The notes under the pieces: model-generated
Database searches by the model: none
The model's input: the letters and a program-made list of their open reading frames with translations, nothing else
What the model was told of the DNA's origin: nothing
Position numbers and translations under genes: made by a program
Source of the DNA: CAZWLY01 sp964634465
Lineage (GTDB): Bacteria; Desulfobacterota; Desulfarculia; G963662305
NCBI GenBank assembly: GCA_964634465.1
Contig: CAZWLY010000004.1
Span: 124,001 to 188,000, forward strand
Reading direction: 5' to 3'
Length of the DNA stretch: 64,000 bases
Shown: positions 40,675 to 48,657 of the stretch, piece by piece
How the letters are laid out: the number at the start of each line of letters is the position of its first letter
How positions within the stretch are numbered: position 1 is the first letter of the stretch

Positions 40675-42063
40675 TCAATCGACCCGGGACGACTCGGCCC
40701 GGCGGGTGATCTCGGCCAACCGCTCGGCGTTCAGGTCGTAGCGCCACAAGACGGGCAGGCTGATCGCCAGAAGCGCCGCCGGGGCGATGGAGAAGGCGAC
40801 GATGATTCCGGTCAGGGCGCTTTCCGGCTGGACGGCCGTCTGTCCGGCCACCGTCTCCACGAATCCGGAGGCGCCCAGGACGAGCCCCACCAACAGCGCG
40901 CCGCCGGCCATGCCGGTCTTCTCGCCGGCGGTCCAGACCCCGGTGAAGATACCCTCGCGCCTGAGCCCCGAGTTGGCGTAGTCGGCCTGGATGGCGTCGG
41001 GCAGCATGGAGAAGGGAAAGAGCTGGATGCCGGCGTAGGCCGAGCCCATGATCGCCGTCTGGATGTAGAGGAGCGTCATCCTCTCGGCGCTGGCGGTAAG
41101 CAGGCTCAAGTCCATGACGGCGAACAGGGCCGAGGTGATCAGGTAGGCGTTGAGCTTGCCCAGCCGCCTGGAGACCCAGACCCACCAGGGCATGGTCACG
41201 ATGGCCGGGGCGACGAAACAGAGGAACATCGGCGTGACCATGGTGTCCGGGCCCTTGATGATGTACTTGACGAAGTAGGGCAGGCTGGCCAGGATCGAGC
41301 CGACCGCGATCTGCTGGGGAAAGAAACCGATCATCAGGATCAGAAACGGCTTGTTTCCCCAGGCGATGGCCATCTGCTCCTTGAACGGCAACGTCGTCTC
41401 GACCTTGGTCGTGAACGGCGCCTTGGCCGTGCCCCAGACGGCGATGAGCATGACGATCAGACACACCGCGGCCAGGCTGACCGACATGACGGCGTAACCA
41501 TGGCGGCCGCCGCCGGCGGCGGCGATGACGGCCGGGGCCGCCCCGCCGGCGATAAGGATGCCGGCGGTCATGAAGGCCATCCGAAAGGACATGATCGCGG
41601 TCCGCTCGTCGTAATCCTGGGTCATCTCGGCCGGCATGGCCACGTAGGGCACCTGGAAGAGAGTGTAGGCCGTGGCGCAGAGGATGAAGGCGATCATCAC
41701 CCACCAGAACTTGGGCATGGGCGAGGCGAAGTCGGGCACGGCGAAGAGCAGGGCCAGGAAGACGGGCAGGGTCAGCGACCCGGCCAGCAGGTAGGGCCGC
41801 CGTCGGCCCCAGCGGGTCTGGGTCTTGTCCGAGAGGGCGCCGACGATGGGATCGGTGACGACGTCCCATATCTTGGGGATGAAGACGGCCAGGGAGGCCA
41901 GGGAGGCGGCGACGCCCAGGGTGTCGGTCATGAAGTACATCAAGAGCAGGCCCGGCAGGGCGGCGAACATGCCGGTGCCCATGGAGCCGACGCCGTAGCT
42001 GAGGTAGATCGATCGGGGCAGCCTGCCGCCGGGGGTGGTGGTCTCGGTGCCGGCCATGGCCAA
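40675..42063 (-). CDS. GPH-type (MelB-like) sugar:cation symporter, MFS
   Basis: 462 residues with 12 predicted membrane segments. The GPH signature is in the N-terminal half: FIPKIWDVVTDPIVGALSDKTQTRWGRRRPYLL, with the conserved D/RWGRRRP cytoplasmic loop, and the second half has LPDAIQADYANSGLRREGIFTG. GPH proteins co-transport sugars with Na+ or H+. No sugar can be assigned. It is not obviously in an operon with glycogen genes. A C-terminal RAESSR tail is cytoplasmic. Confidence 0.88.
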   Translation of the reverse strand: MAMAGTETTTPGGRLPRSIYLSYGVGSMGTGMFAALPGLLLMYFMTDTLGVAASLASLAVFIPKIWDVVTDPIVGALSDKTQTRWGRRRPYLLAGSLTLPVFLALLFAVPDFASPMPKFWWVMIAFILCATAYTLFQVPYVAMPAEMTQDYDERTAIMSFRMAFMTAGILIAGGAAPAVIAAAGGGRHGYAVMSVSLAAVCLIVMLIAVWGTAKAPFTTKVETTLPFKEQMAIAWGNKPFLILMIGFFPQQIAVGSILASLPYFVKYIIKGPDTMVTPMFLCFVAPAIVTMPWWVWVSRRLGKLNAYLITSALFAVMDLSLLTASAERMTLLYIQTAIMGSAYAGIQLFPFSMLPDAIQADYANSGLRREGIFTGVWTAGEKTGMAGGALLVGLVLGASGFVETVAGQTAVQPESALTGIIVAFSIAPAALLAISLPVLWRYDLNAERLAEITRRAESSRVD

Positions 42064-42335
42064 TCCTCCCAGAAAGCCGAATCGGTCGTGGTTGGAGGTG
42101 AAGTGCGATCGCAGACCCCTGGCCCGGCCGAACCGTGAACACCGGATCGCGGGGGCTTATCTGAAAAACAAAAGTATCACACCGGCCTTCGACCGGGCAA
42201 GCCCGCTCGGCCGGCGGGACCGGCGCAGGCCGGTTGCCGGGGGACCGGCCGGGACCAAGCTTACGGCATGACGTGTGACAGAAATGGAACGCATCGGGGA
42301 AAGGGACTTCAAGGCAAGGAGACCGGACACTCGCT

Positions 42336-43352
42336 CTAGACGAAGACCTTGTATCCCCCGGCGAAGCGGGATTGGCGAAAGAAGAAGGTCAGCCGGATGG
42401 TGTCGCGGGTCACTCCGTCGCGGCCCTTGGCGATGATCAGGCGGTTGAAGGTCATCCCCACCCGCTCCATCAACGCCCTGGCCGCGGCCGGGTCGCCGCC
42501 TATCTCTTTGAGCGCCTCGGCTTCGGAGAGGGGCTGGAGGAGCATGACCATGTCCGGGGTGTAGATCGTCCGGGACGAGCCGACGACGTCTTTTAGAGAC
42601 GCGGCCCAGTCCTGGCCCGGCTCGGGCCGGCGGACCTCGGAGATGACCAGGACCGCGTCGCCGGTTCGGTCTCGAAGCGTCTTCATCGCCCCGACTCGCC
42701 AGGCGTCGGCCTCGGAGGCCTCCAGGGCGGCCAGGCTCTTGTCGCCATGCCAGGGCAGGGGAAAGGCCTGGAGATAATCGACCAGGATGATCGACCGCCG
42801 GCACCCGGTTTGGGCCTTGAGGCGGGTCACCTGGTCGAGGATCCTTTCGACCGTCGGCTCGGGGAAGTTGGTCTCGTCCAGGATCAGAATCCGCTCGCCC
42901 AGCCGCTCCAGCTCCAGCCGGGCCGTCTCCAGGGCCGCCCGCTCCTCGGCGGTGAGGGACGCCCCCTCCGCCTCCTCCCCGCCCGGGCGGGAGCCCAACA
43001 CCAGCGTCCGCCAGTCCAGGTGGGCCCGGTTGCACAGCATTCGGGTGACGATCTCCTGGCTGGTCATCTCCAGGGACAAGAACAGAAAGCAGGCGTCGGG
43101 ATTGTGGGCCACCGCGTCCAGACCGAGTTGGACGGCCAGGGCGGTCTTGCCCACGTTGGGCGCGGCGGCCAAGAGCATCAACCCCCGCAGCCCCAACGTG
43201 GCCCGATCCAGACCGGCGATGGTCTTCTGGGGCAGGCCGATGAACTGCCGGCCGCGCCAGCGTTCCAGGGCCTGGTCGTGGAGCGCGAGGCCCTCTCTCA
43301 GACTCAGCCCGAGCCGGCTCGGCTTGGGGTTGTCACGGTTGTCGGCGATCAT
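42336..43352 (-). CDS. DnaB-like RecA-fold ATPase, stand-alone
   Basis: 338 residues from the ATG at 43352, with GGGAG upstream. The RecA-like core has Walker A AAAPNVGKTAL, followed by FLFLSLEMTSQEI (as in DnaB), and a Walker B-like SIILVDYLQAF. The C-terminal part has VISEVRRPE and a strand-rich end. The DnaB N-terminal domain is missing, so it is not the replicative helicase. It could be an old phage-derived helicase or a RadA-like helper. It lies beside a PilZ gene (17-base gap), so the two may be linked. Confidence 0.8.
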   Translation of the reverse strand: MIADNRDNPKPSRLGLSLREGLALHDQALERWRGRQFIGLPQKTIAGLDRATLGLRGLMLLAAAPNVGKTALAVQLGLDAVAHNPDACFLFLSLEMTSQEIVTRMLCNRAHLDWRTLVLGSRPGGEEAEGASLTAEERAALETARLELERLGERILILDETNFPEPTVERILDQVTRLKAQTGCRRSIILVDYLQAFPLPWHGDKSLAALEASEADAWRVGAMKTLRDRTGDAVLVISEVRRPEPGQDWAASLKDVVGSSRTIYTPDMVMLLQPLSEAEALKEIGGDPAAARALMERVGMTFNRLIIAKGRDGVTRDTIRLTFFFRQSRFAGGYKVFV

Positions 43353-43369
43353 CGATCGACTCCCTGGTC

Positions 43370-43786
43370 TCACTCGTCATCGCCGCTTGGCTCACCCGCC
43401 TTCAGCCGGTCGCGCCAGTCGATGGGCTGGGTTGGGCCGATGAATTCGACGCCCAGCCTGAAGCGGCGGTCTTTGTCCGAGGGCGCGGTGTTGATCCACA
43501 CCAGGCGCGCCTGCGCCCGCCAGGTTTCCGAGGCTCCGATCTCGACCTCGATCTCCAGGCGATGGACCTCCGGCTCGGCCAGGCAGCGGTGGAGGTGGAA
43601 GTCGCCCCGCTTCAGCTCGGCCACGGCCAGGCCGCAGCCGGCCTCGGTCAAGTCCACCAGTCGGGCCTCGAACGAGGGCGCGTCGCGCTCGTCTTCGCTC
43701 CAGCCCAACACTCTGAACCGCGCCGGCCGGTCGATGACGAGCCGCGAGTGTTTGCGCCGCTCTTTGAGGCTTTGCCACAGGCCCAT
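43370..43786 (-). CDS. PilZ-domain protein
   Basis: 138 residues. The c-di-GMP-binding RxxxR (RRKHSR, about 10-15) and the second motif DLTEAGCGL (a D/NxSxxG variant with Thr for Ser) match the PilZ domain; the C-terminal FRLGVEFIG fits the last beta strand. It probably reads c-di-GMP and acts on motility or the neighbouring DnaB-like ATPase. No other domain is attached. Confidence 0.82.
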   Translation of the reverse strand: MGLWQSLKERRKHSRLVIDRPARFRVLGWSEDERDAPSFEARLVDLTEAGCGLAVAELKRGDFHLHRCLAEPEVHRLEIEVEIGASETWRAQARLVWINTAPSDKDRRFRLGVEFIGPTQPIDWRDRLKAGEPSGDDE

Positions 43787-43973
43787 GGCGACGCCCTCCC
43801 GGCGACGATTTCTTTCAGAGTGATGATCCGGTTACGCCGCCATTATCAATCATAGATGGAAACGGCCCAAATGCCAAGGAAGGCCCCTCGGACCCAGCCG
43901 CCTGGCCGCCGATTGCGCCTTCAAACCGGTTCTGATATCCTGCCCGTCGAATCATCGACCAAGGGGGGCGGAC

Positions 43974-44543
43974 ATGGAACGGCGGGTGGCGGCGGCCGGA
44001 TCGGGCTTCATCTTCGAGGAAGATCAGCTCGTCCGCAACAGCCCCTGGGGCTGGCTGGCCCTGGCCGGGGCGGGACTGATCGTCGCCGTCTTCGGCTACG
44101 CCCTGTACCAGCAGTTGGTCCTGGGGCGGCCCTGGGGGGATCGGCCCATGTCCGACGCGGCCCTGATCGCCCTCGCCCTGCCCATGTTCGCCCTGGCCGG
44201 GTTTCTGGCCGTGCTCGGCTTGGCCGGCCGGCTGACCGTCCGGGTGAGGCCGGCCGAACTCCAGATCCGCTACTTTCCCCTTGTCAACAAAACCATACCC
44301 TGGGCCGACATCGCCGCCTGCACCGCCCGGAGTTATCGTCCCCTGTTGGAGTACGGCGGTTGGGGCGTCCGCTGGGGCGGTCGAAAGAGGGGCTGGGCCT
44401 ACAGCGTCTCGGGCAATCGGGGCGTCCAATTGGAGCTTGCGAGCGGCAAGCGGATTCTGATCGGCTCCAAGCGAGCCGAGGAGCTGGAGGCGGCGTTCAT
44501 CGAGGCCGGCGGGCCGACTCCGCCGCCCTCGACGACCCGCTGA
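43974..44543 (+). CDS. Small membrane protein with PH-like C-terminal domain
   Basis: 189 residues. Two membrane helices (about 24-46 and 60-82), then a beta-rich part with YRPLLEYGGWGVRWGGRKRGWAYSVSGNRGVQLELASGKRILIGSKR, a pattern I associate with DUF6141-type proteins and bacterial PH folds. It is flanked by unrelated genes. Function unknown. Confidence 0.7.
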   Translation: MERRVAAAGSGFIFEEDQLVRNSPWGWLALAGAGLIVAVFGYALYQQLVLGRPWGDRPMSDAALIALALPMFALAGFLAVLGLAGRLTVRVRPAELQIRYFPLVNKTIPWADIAACTARSYRPLLEYGGWGVRWGGRKRGWAYSVSGNRGVQLELASGKRILIGSKRAEELEAAFIEAGGPTPPPSTTR

Positions 44544-44627
44544 CCCGCCTTCCCCTGCCTTCAAAACGCGGCTTGTTGTAGAATTAGGCGGCGGGACCGT
44601 CAACCTGATTCGCCGATCGGAGTAGCC

Positions 44628-46364
44628 ATGCTCTGCTGTCACATCACCCACGAGGCCTCGCGCAAGTTCGGCGGCATCGGCGCCGTCCTGGCCGGGCTGA
44701 TCGCATCCTCGGCCTACACCGAGGCATTCGACAAGACCCTTGTCTACGGGCCGCTGTTCGACCGAACAGGCCCGGTCGGCTCCCGGATCGAGGCCGGCGG
44801 CGAGGTGGTCTACTCCGGCCCGGACGGTTTCGACGACGGCGGCCTGGCCGACCTCTTTCGTCCCATTGAACGGCGCCACGGCGTCGGTCTGGTCTACGGC
44901 CGGCGGCTGATGGTCGATGAACTGGCGCCGGAACGCTCCCGTGAGGTGGACGTCGTCCTCATCGACGTGACGACCATGCCGGCCGAGAAGGCCGATCTTT
45001 TGAAGTACGGTCTGTGGGAGAACTTCGGCCTCGAGTCGGACCGCTACCCGGACTGGGACTACGAGCAGTACATTCGCCTGGCCGGCCCCTACCTGGACGT
45101 CGTCGAGGCCCTCTACCCCCAGGAGAGGGGCGCCGTCCACCTGGCCCACGAGTACATGGGCCTGCCCTCGGCCCTGACGGTCGTCTCGGCCCAGCGGGCC
45201 GGGCGGCGGACGGCGGACAAGACCTTCTTCTACGCCCACGAGGTCGCTCCGGCCCGGGCCATCGTCGAGAATCTGCCCGGCCACGAGATCGCCTTCGACA
45301 ACCTCCTCCGGCTGGGTCTGAAGGAGGGCCGGGTCTTGGAGGACGATTTCGGCTCCCAGGCCCACAACTATCGCTCCGAGCTGGTCAAACGGGCCGAGCA
45401 TCTGACCGGCGTTCTGGCCGTCAGCGACAACATCCGGGACCAGTTGCTCTATTTTTACCCGGCCATCGGGGCCGATAGAATCCATGTCGTCTACAACGGC
45501 GTCGGCTTCGGGTCGATCGGCTTCGAGGACAAGATGAAAGACCGGGAGCTGATCAAGGATTACTGCGAGACGCTTTTCAACTACCGGCCGGAGATCATCA
45601 TCAGCCACGTCACCAGGCTGATCGTCAGCAAGGGTCTGTGGCGCGACGTCGCCTTCCTCTACCGCCTCGATGAACACCTGGCCCGGGCCGGGGTCAAGGG
45701 CTTCTACATCCTGGTCTCCAGCCTGATCGCCTCGGGCCGTCCCCACGACGAGATCAGGCGCATGGAGGCCGAGTACGGCTGGCCGGTCTTCCATCGCCGC
45801 GGCTGGCCGGACCTGGAGGGGGCCGAGGCGGACATCTACGAGTTTCTGACCCTGTTCAACGCCCGCTCCAGGGCGGTCAAGGGCGTCTTTCTCAACCAGT
45901 TCGGCTTCTCGAACGAGGCGGCCGGCAGCCGGGTGCCGGCCGGAGCCGACACCCTGACCCTGCGTTCGGCCAGCGACATGGAACTGGGGCTGTCCACCTA
46001 CGAGCCCTTTGGCATCGCCCAGTTGGAGACCTATCCCTTTGGCGGCGTGCCGGTCTTGAGCCGGGCCTGCGGCTGTTCGTTTCTTCTGGACGCCGCCGCG
46101 CCGAAGGATACCCACCTGGTAATCGATTTCGCCGCCCCGCCGGCCGAAATGGGGCTCGACGTCGATGACGCGAAGGCGCTCAAGAACATGTCGGCCGATA
46201 CGCGCCGGCTTGTGGAGGAGGCGGTCATCGACCGCCGGGCGGCCGAAGCGTTCAAGCTCGTCTGGCCCGAACGGCGACGGGAGCTCTTCAATACCATGCG
46301 GGCCGCGGCCGCCGATCTGGGTTGGGAGGCCATCGGCCGGCGGGTGGTGGCGGCCATCGGCTGA
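44628..46364 (+). CDS. Glycogen synthase-like glycosyltransferase
   Basis: 578 residues. The N-terminal part starts CCHITHEASRKFGGIGAVLAGL, the ADP-glucose-binding loop pattern of GT5 enzymes, and a GT-B second half has VVYNGVG, ISHVTRLIVSKGLW and YEPFGIAQLETYPFGGVPV. It is longer than GT5 (about 480), with an insertion after the first domain. The gene is upstream of the glycogen operon and separated from it by selD and its regulator. With the shorter synthase-like GT at 50688, the locus has two. Confidence 0.75.
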   Translation: MLCCHITHEASRKFGGIGAVLAGLIASSAYTEAFDKTLVYGPLFDRTGPVGSRIEAGGEVVYSGPDGFDDGGLADLFRPIERRHGVGLVYGRRLMVDELAPERSREVDVVLIDVTTMPAEKADLLKYGLWENFGLESDRYPDWDYEQYIRLAGPYLDVVEALYPQERGAVHLAHEYMGLPSALTVVSAQRAGRRTADKTFFYAHEVAPARAIVENLPGHEIAFDNLLRLGLKEGRVLEDDFGSQAHNYRSELVKRAEHLTGVLAVSDNIRDQLLYFYPAIGADRIHVVYNGVGFGSIGFEDKMKDRELIKDYCETLFNYRPEIIISHVTRLIVSKGLWRDVAFLYRLDEHLARAGVKGFYILVSSLIASGRPHDEIRRMEAEYGWPVFHRRGWPDLEGAEADIYEFLTLFNARSRAVKGVFLNQFGFSNEAAGSRVPAGADTLTLRSASDMELGLSTYEPFGIAQLETYPFGGVPVLSRACGCSFLLDAAAPKDTHLVIDFAAPPAEMGLDVDDAKALKNMSADTRRLVEEAVIDRRAAEAFKLVWPERRRELFNTMRAAAADLGWEAIGRRVVAAIG

Positions 46365-46410
46365 TCGGCCGCCGGGGCCGGCCCCGTCAGCCTGATCCAA
46401 ACAACTTTTT

Positions 46411-47469
46411 TCAGGTCAAGACCCGGATCCGACCCTTGGGCTCGGCCTCCACCCGGCCGATGATCGACGCCTCGACCCCCCGGCCGGCCAGATCGGCCAT
46501 CAGTCCCTCCGTCCGCTCCTCGGGTGCGGCCATCAGCAGGCCGCCCGAGGTCTGGGCGTCGGCCAGCACGCCGAGGATGAATGGATCGACGCCTTCGGCG
46601 ACGTCCACCGCCTTGGCGCAAAAGGCCTGGTTGGCGTGGCTGCCGGCCGGCGTCATCCCCATCCGGGCCAGGCCGAGAACCTCCTCCAGAATCGGCGTCC
46701 TGGCCGCCTCGATTATCAGGCCCACTCCCGAGGCCTGGGCCATCTCCAGGCCGTGGCCCAGGAGCCCGAAGCCGGTGATGTCGGTCGCCGCCCTGACCCC
46801 GGCCGCGATCATGGCCTCGGCCGCCCGGTCGTTGAGGTCGGCCATGACCTCGATCATCCGTCGCTCCAAATCGGGCGAGCCCAACCGGCCCTTGAGCGCC
46901 GTGGCCAGGATGCCCAGCCCCAGCGGCTTGGTCAGGATCAAGACTTGGCCGGGGCGGGCGGCGGCGTTGGTGACGACCCGGTCGGGGTGGACCAGGCCGG
47001 TGACCGACAGCCCGTACTTGATCTCGGGATCATCCACCGAATGCCCGCCGACCAAGAGCGCCCCGGCCTCCCGGATCTTGTCCAGACCGCCCTTGAGTAT
47101 CTCCAGCAGGACGCCCTTGTCCATGTTCTTGGCCGGGAAGCAGACGATGTTCATCGCCGTCAGGGGCTTGCCGCCCATGGCGTAGACGTCGGACAGGGCG
47201 TTGGCGGCCGCGATCTGGCCGAAGGCGTAGGGGTCGTTGACGAGAGGGGTGAAGAAATCGACCGTCTGGATCAGGGCCGTGTCCTCGTTGAGTTTGATGA
47301 CCCCGGCGTCGTCAGAGCTCTCCCGTCCGACCAGCAGACGGGGGTCGGCGTCGAGCGGCAGGCGGTCCAAAACTTCGGCCAGGTCCCCCGGCCCCAGTTT
47401 GGCCGCTCAACCGGCCGCGGTCACCGTCTCGGCCAGACGGGGAGGATCCTTGATTCGATCGGCGCTCAC
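46411..47469 (-). CDS. selD: Selenide, water dikinase containing selenocysteine
   Basis: 352 residues if the in-frame TGA at 47409-47407 is read as Sec (residue 21). Starting from the GTG at 47469 the sequence runs AETVTAAGUAAKLGPGDLAEV; Sec occupies the position of catalytic Cys17 in the E. coli enzyme and K24 follows as in the Cys/Sec-x-x-Lys motif. The rest is intact: HSVDDPEIKYGLSVTG, DITGFGLLGHGLEMA, DAQTSGGLL. It makes selenophosphate from selenide and ATP. An ATG-like start inside the frame at 47370 would delete the active site. AAGGAG lies 9 nt before the GTG. Confidence 0.92.
47376..47409 (-). promoter_or_regulatory. Sec codon (TGA) with candidate bacterial SECIS hairpin in selD
   Basis: The TGA is at 47409-47407 on the minus strand. 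Directly after it CGGCCA (47405-47400) can pair with TGGCCG (47381-47376), a 6-bp GC stem with an 18-base loop that contains further G-C pairing options. A hairpin at this distance from UGA is what bacterial SelB needs. The Sec reading is supported by the SelD alignment; the exact loop shape is inferred. Confidence 0.75.
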
Positions 47470-47570
47470 GTCTTCTCGCTCCTTACGTTCTCGGCTTCCA
47501 ACAACTCGGCCAGTTTCCGCCCGCCGGGAGTCAGGCTCCGGCCGACGCGTTTGATCAGGAAGAAGTCGCG
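47466..47570 (-). pseudogene. Displaced C-terminal end of the LysR regulator (frameshifted)
   Basis: In the frame one base away, the sequence reads DFFLIKRVGRSLTPGGRKL and then AELLEAEN, the typical end of a LysR regulator of this group, to a TGA that overlaps the selD GTG (GTGA). The main frame instead stops 15 bases after the slip. Adding one C in the run at about 47570 (AACATCAAC to AACATCAACC) restores NINRDFFLI. So a single base has been lost here, by mutation or by sequencing error. Confidence 0.75.
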
Positions 47571-48373
47571 TTGATGTTAAGCCCCTCCACCTCGAGCTGG
47601 ACCAGGCGGCCCGAGCGGACGTCGTCGCCCACGGCCAGGCTGGAGAGGATCGACGCCCCCAGTCCGGCCAGGATGGCCTGGCGGACGGCCTGGGTCGAAC
47701 CCAGCTCGGCGACGACGTTGAGGTCGGCCAGCGACACGCCCAGCCTGTCCAAAGCCTGGGCGGTCACCATCCGGGTCCCGGAGCCGGCCTCGCGCAACAG
47801 AAAAGGCAGGTCGGTCAAACCGGCCGGCTTCAGTCTCGGCCCGCCGGCCGGCTTCAGATCGGGCGGGGCGACCAGGATCAGCTCGTCCTGGCAGCAGGCG
47901 GCGTACTTCAGTTTGGGGTCGTCCAGCCTGGCCCCGATGACGCCCATCTCCAGCTCGCCGGCGGCGACCTTGAGGGCGATGGAGCGGGTGTCGGCCACGG
48001 TCAGCCGGACGATCAGCTCGGGATAGAGGGAGCGCATCTGGGCCAGGTAGGCCGGCAGAAGGTAGTGGCCGGGGATGGTCGAGCCGCCCACGGACAGCTC
48101 GCCCTTGACCTGCTCCGAGGCCTCGGCCACCGCCTCCAAGGCCTCGTCGCGCAGGGCGATGAGCTTCAAGGCGTACTCGTGGAGGACCTCAGCCTGACGG
48201 GTGGGGGCCACGCCCCGCCCCAGCCGGTCGAAGAGCCGGACGCCGAGTTCGTCCTCCAGGGCCTTGATGTGGCCGCTGACCGTCGGCTGGGACAGGTAGA
48301 CCGCCTCGGCCGCCCGAGACAGCGAGCCCATCTCGTAGACTTTGGCGAAGACCTGGAGGCGATGAAGGTCCAT
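47555..48373 (-). CDS. LysR-family regulator next to selD, frameshifted near C terminus
   Basis: 272 residues as read; about 300 if the frameshift at about 47570 is repaired. The N-terminal HTH (LQVFAKVYEMGSLSRAAEAVYLSQPTVSGHIKALEDEL) is canonical, and the effector domain has LILVAPP and SGTRMVTAQALDRLG. The location upstream of selD matches the selenium-metabolism-associated LysR group, so a role in selenium or sulfur control is likely. The last about 30 residues are lost from the main frame. Divergent from the debranching enzyme gene. Confidence 0.85.
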   Translation of the reverse strand: MDLHRLQVFAKVYEMGSLSRAAEAVYLSQPTVSGHIKALEDELGVRLFDRLGRGVAPTRQAEVLHEYALKLIALRDEALEAVAEASEQVKGELSVGGSTIPGHYLLPAYLAQMRSLYPELIVRLTVADTRSIALKVAAGELEMGVIGARLDDPKLKYAACCQDELILVAPPDLKPAGGPRLKPAGLTDLPFLLREAGSGTRMVTAQALDRLGVSLADLNVVAELGSTQAVRQAILAGLGASILSSLAVGDDVRSGRLVQLEVEGLNINATSS

Positions 48374-48598
48374 TTAGACGTCACCTATCTGGTTCATAGA
48401 TGAAACCTATTATAAAGGACGGGTCGGGGAAGGCAAGGCAAGATAGAGACCGGAACCTTGTTGCGGCCTCCGGTGTGGTTTTTTGTTTACTTTTGGCTTG
48501 ACAACCGGCTACCCGAGGAGTAGTTGCTACGCTTCTTCGAGCGGTCGTTTTGGTTCTCGGCCGGCCTTCCCAGGGCTAAAACGATGGGTGTTTCACCT

Positions 48599-48626
48599 TT
48601 GTCGGACCCCATTCTTGGGATAGAAT
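48599..48626 (+). promoter_or_regulatory. Candidate sigma70 promoter of the glycogen operon
   Basis: TTGTCG (48599-48604), 16 bases, TAGAAT (48621-48626), 32 bases before the ATG of the debranching gene. It lies in the roughly 285-base divergent spacer from the LysR gene. The -10 is good, the -35 moderate. Confidence 0.45.
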
Positions 48627-48657
48627 CTCTCAAGGGTTCCAATCGGGAGATCGGGCT

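Noticed and set aside
43815..46400. Long minus-strand open frame opposite the synthase-like gene
   Set aside because: Low-complexity antisense composition; the plus-strand gene has clear GT motifs and a ribosome site.
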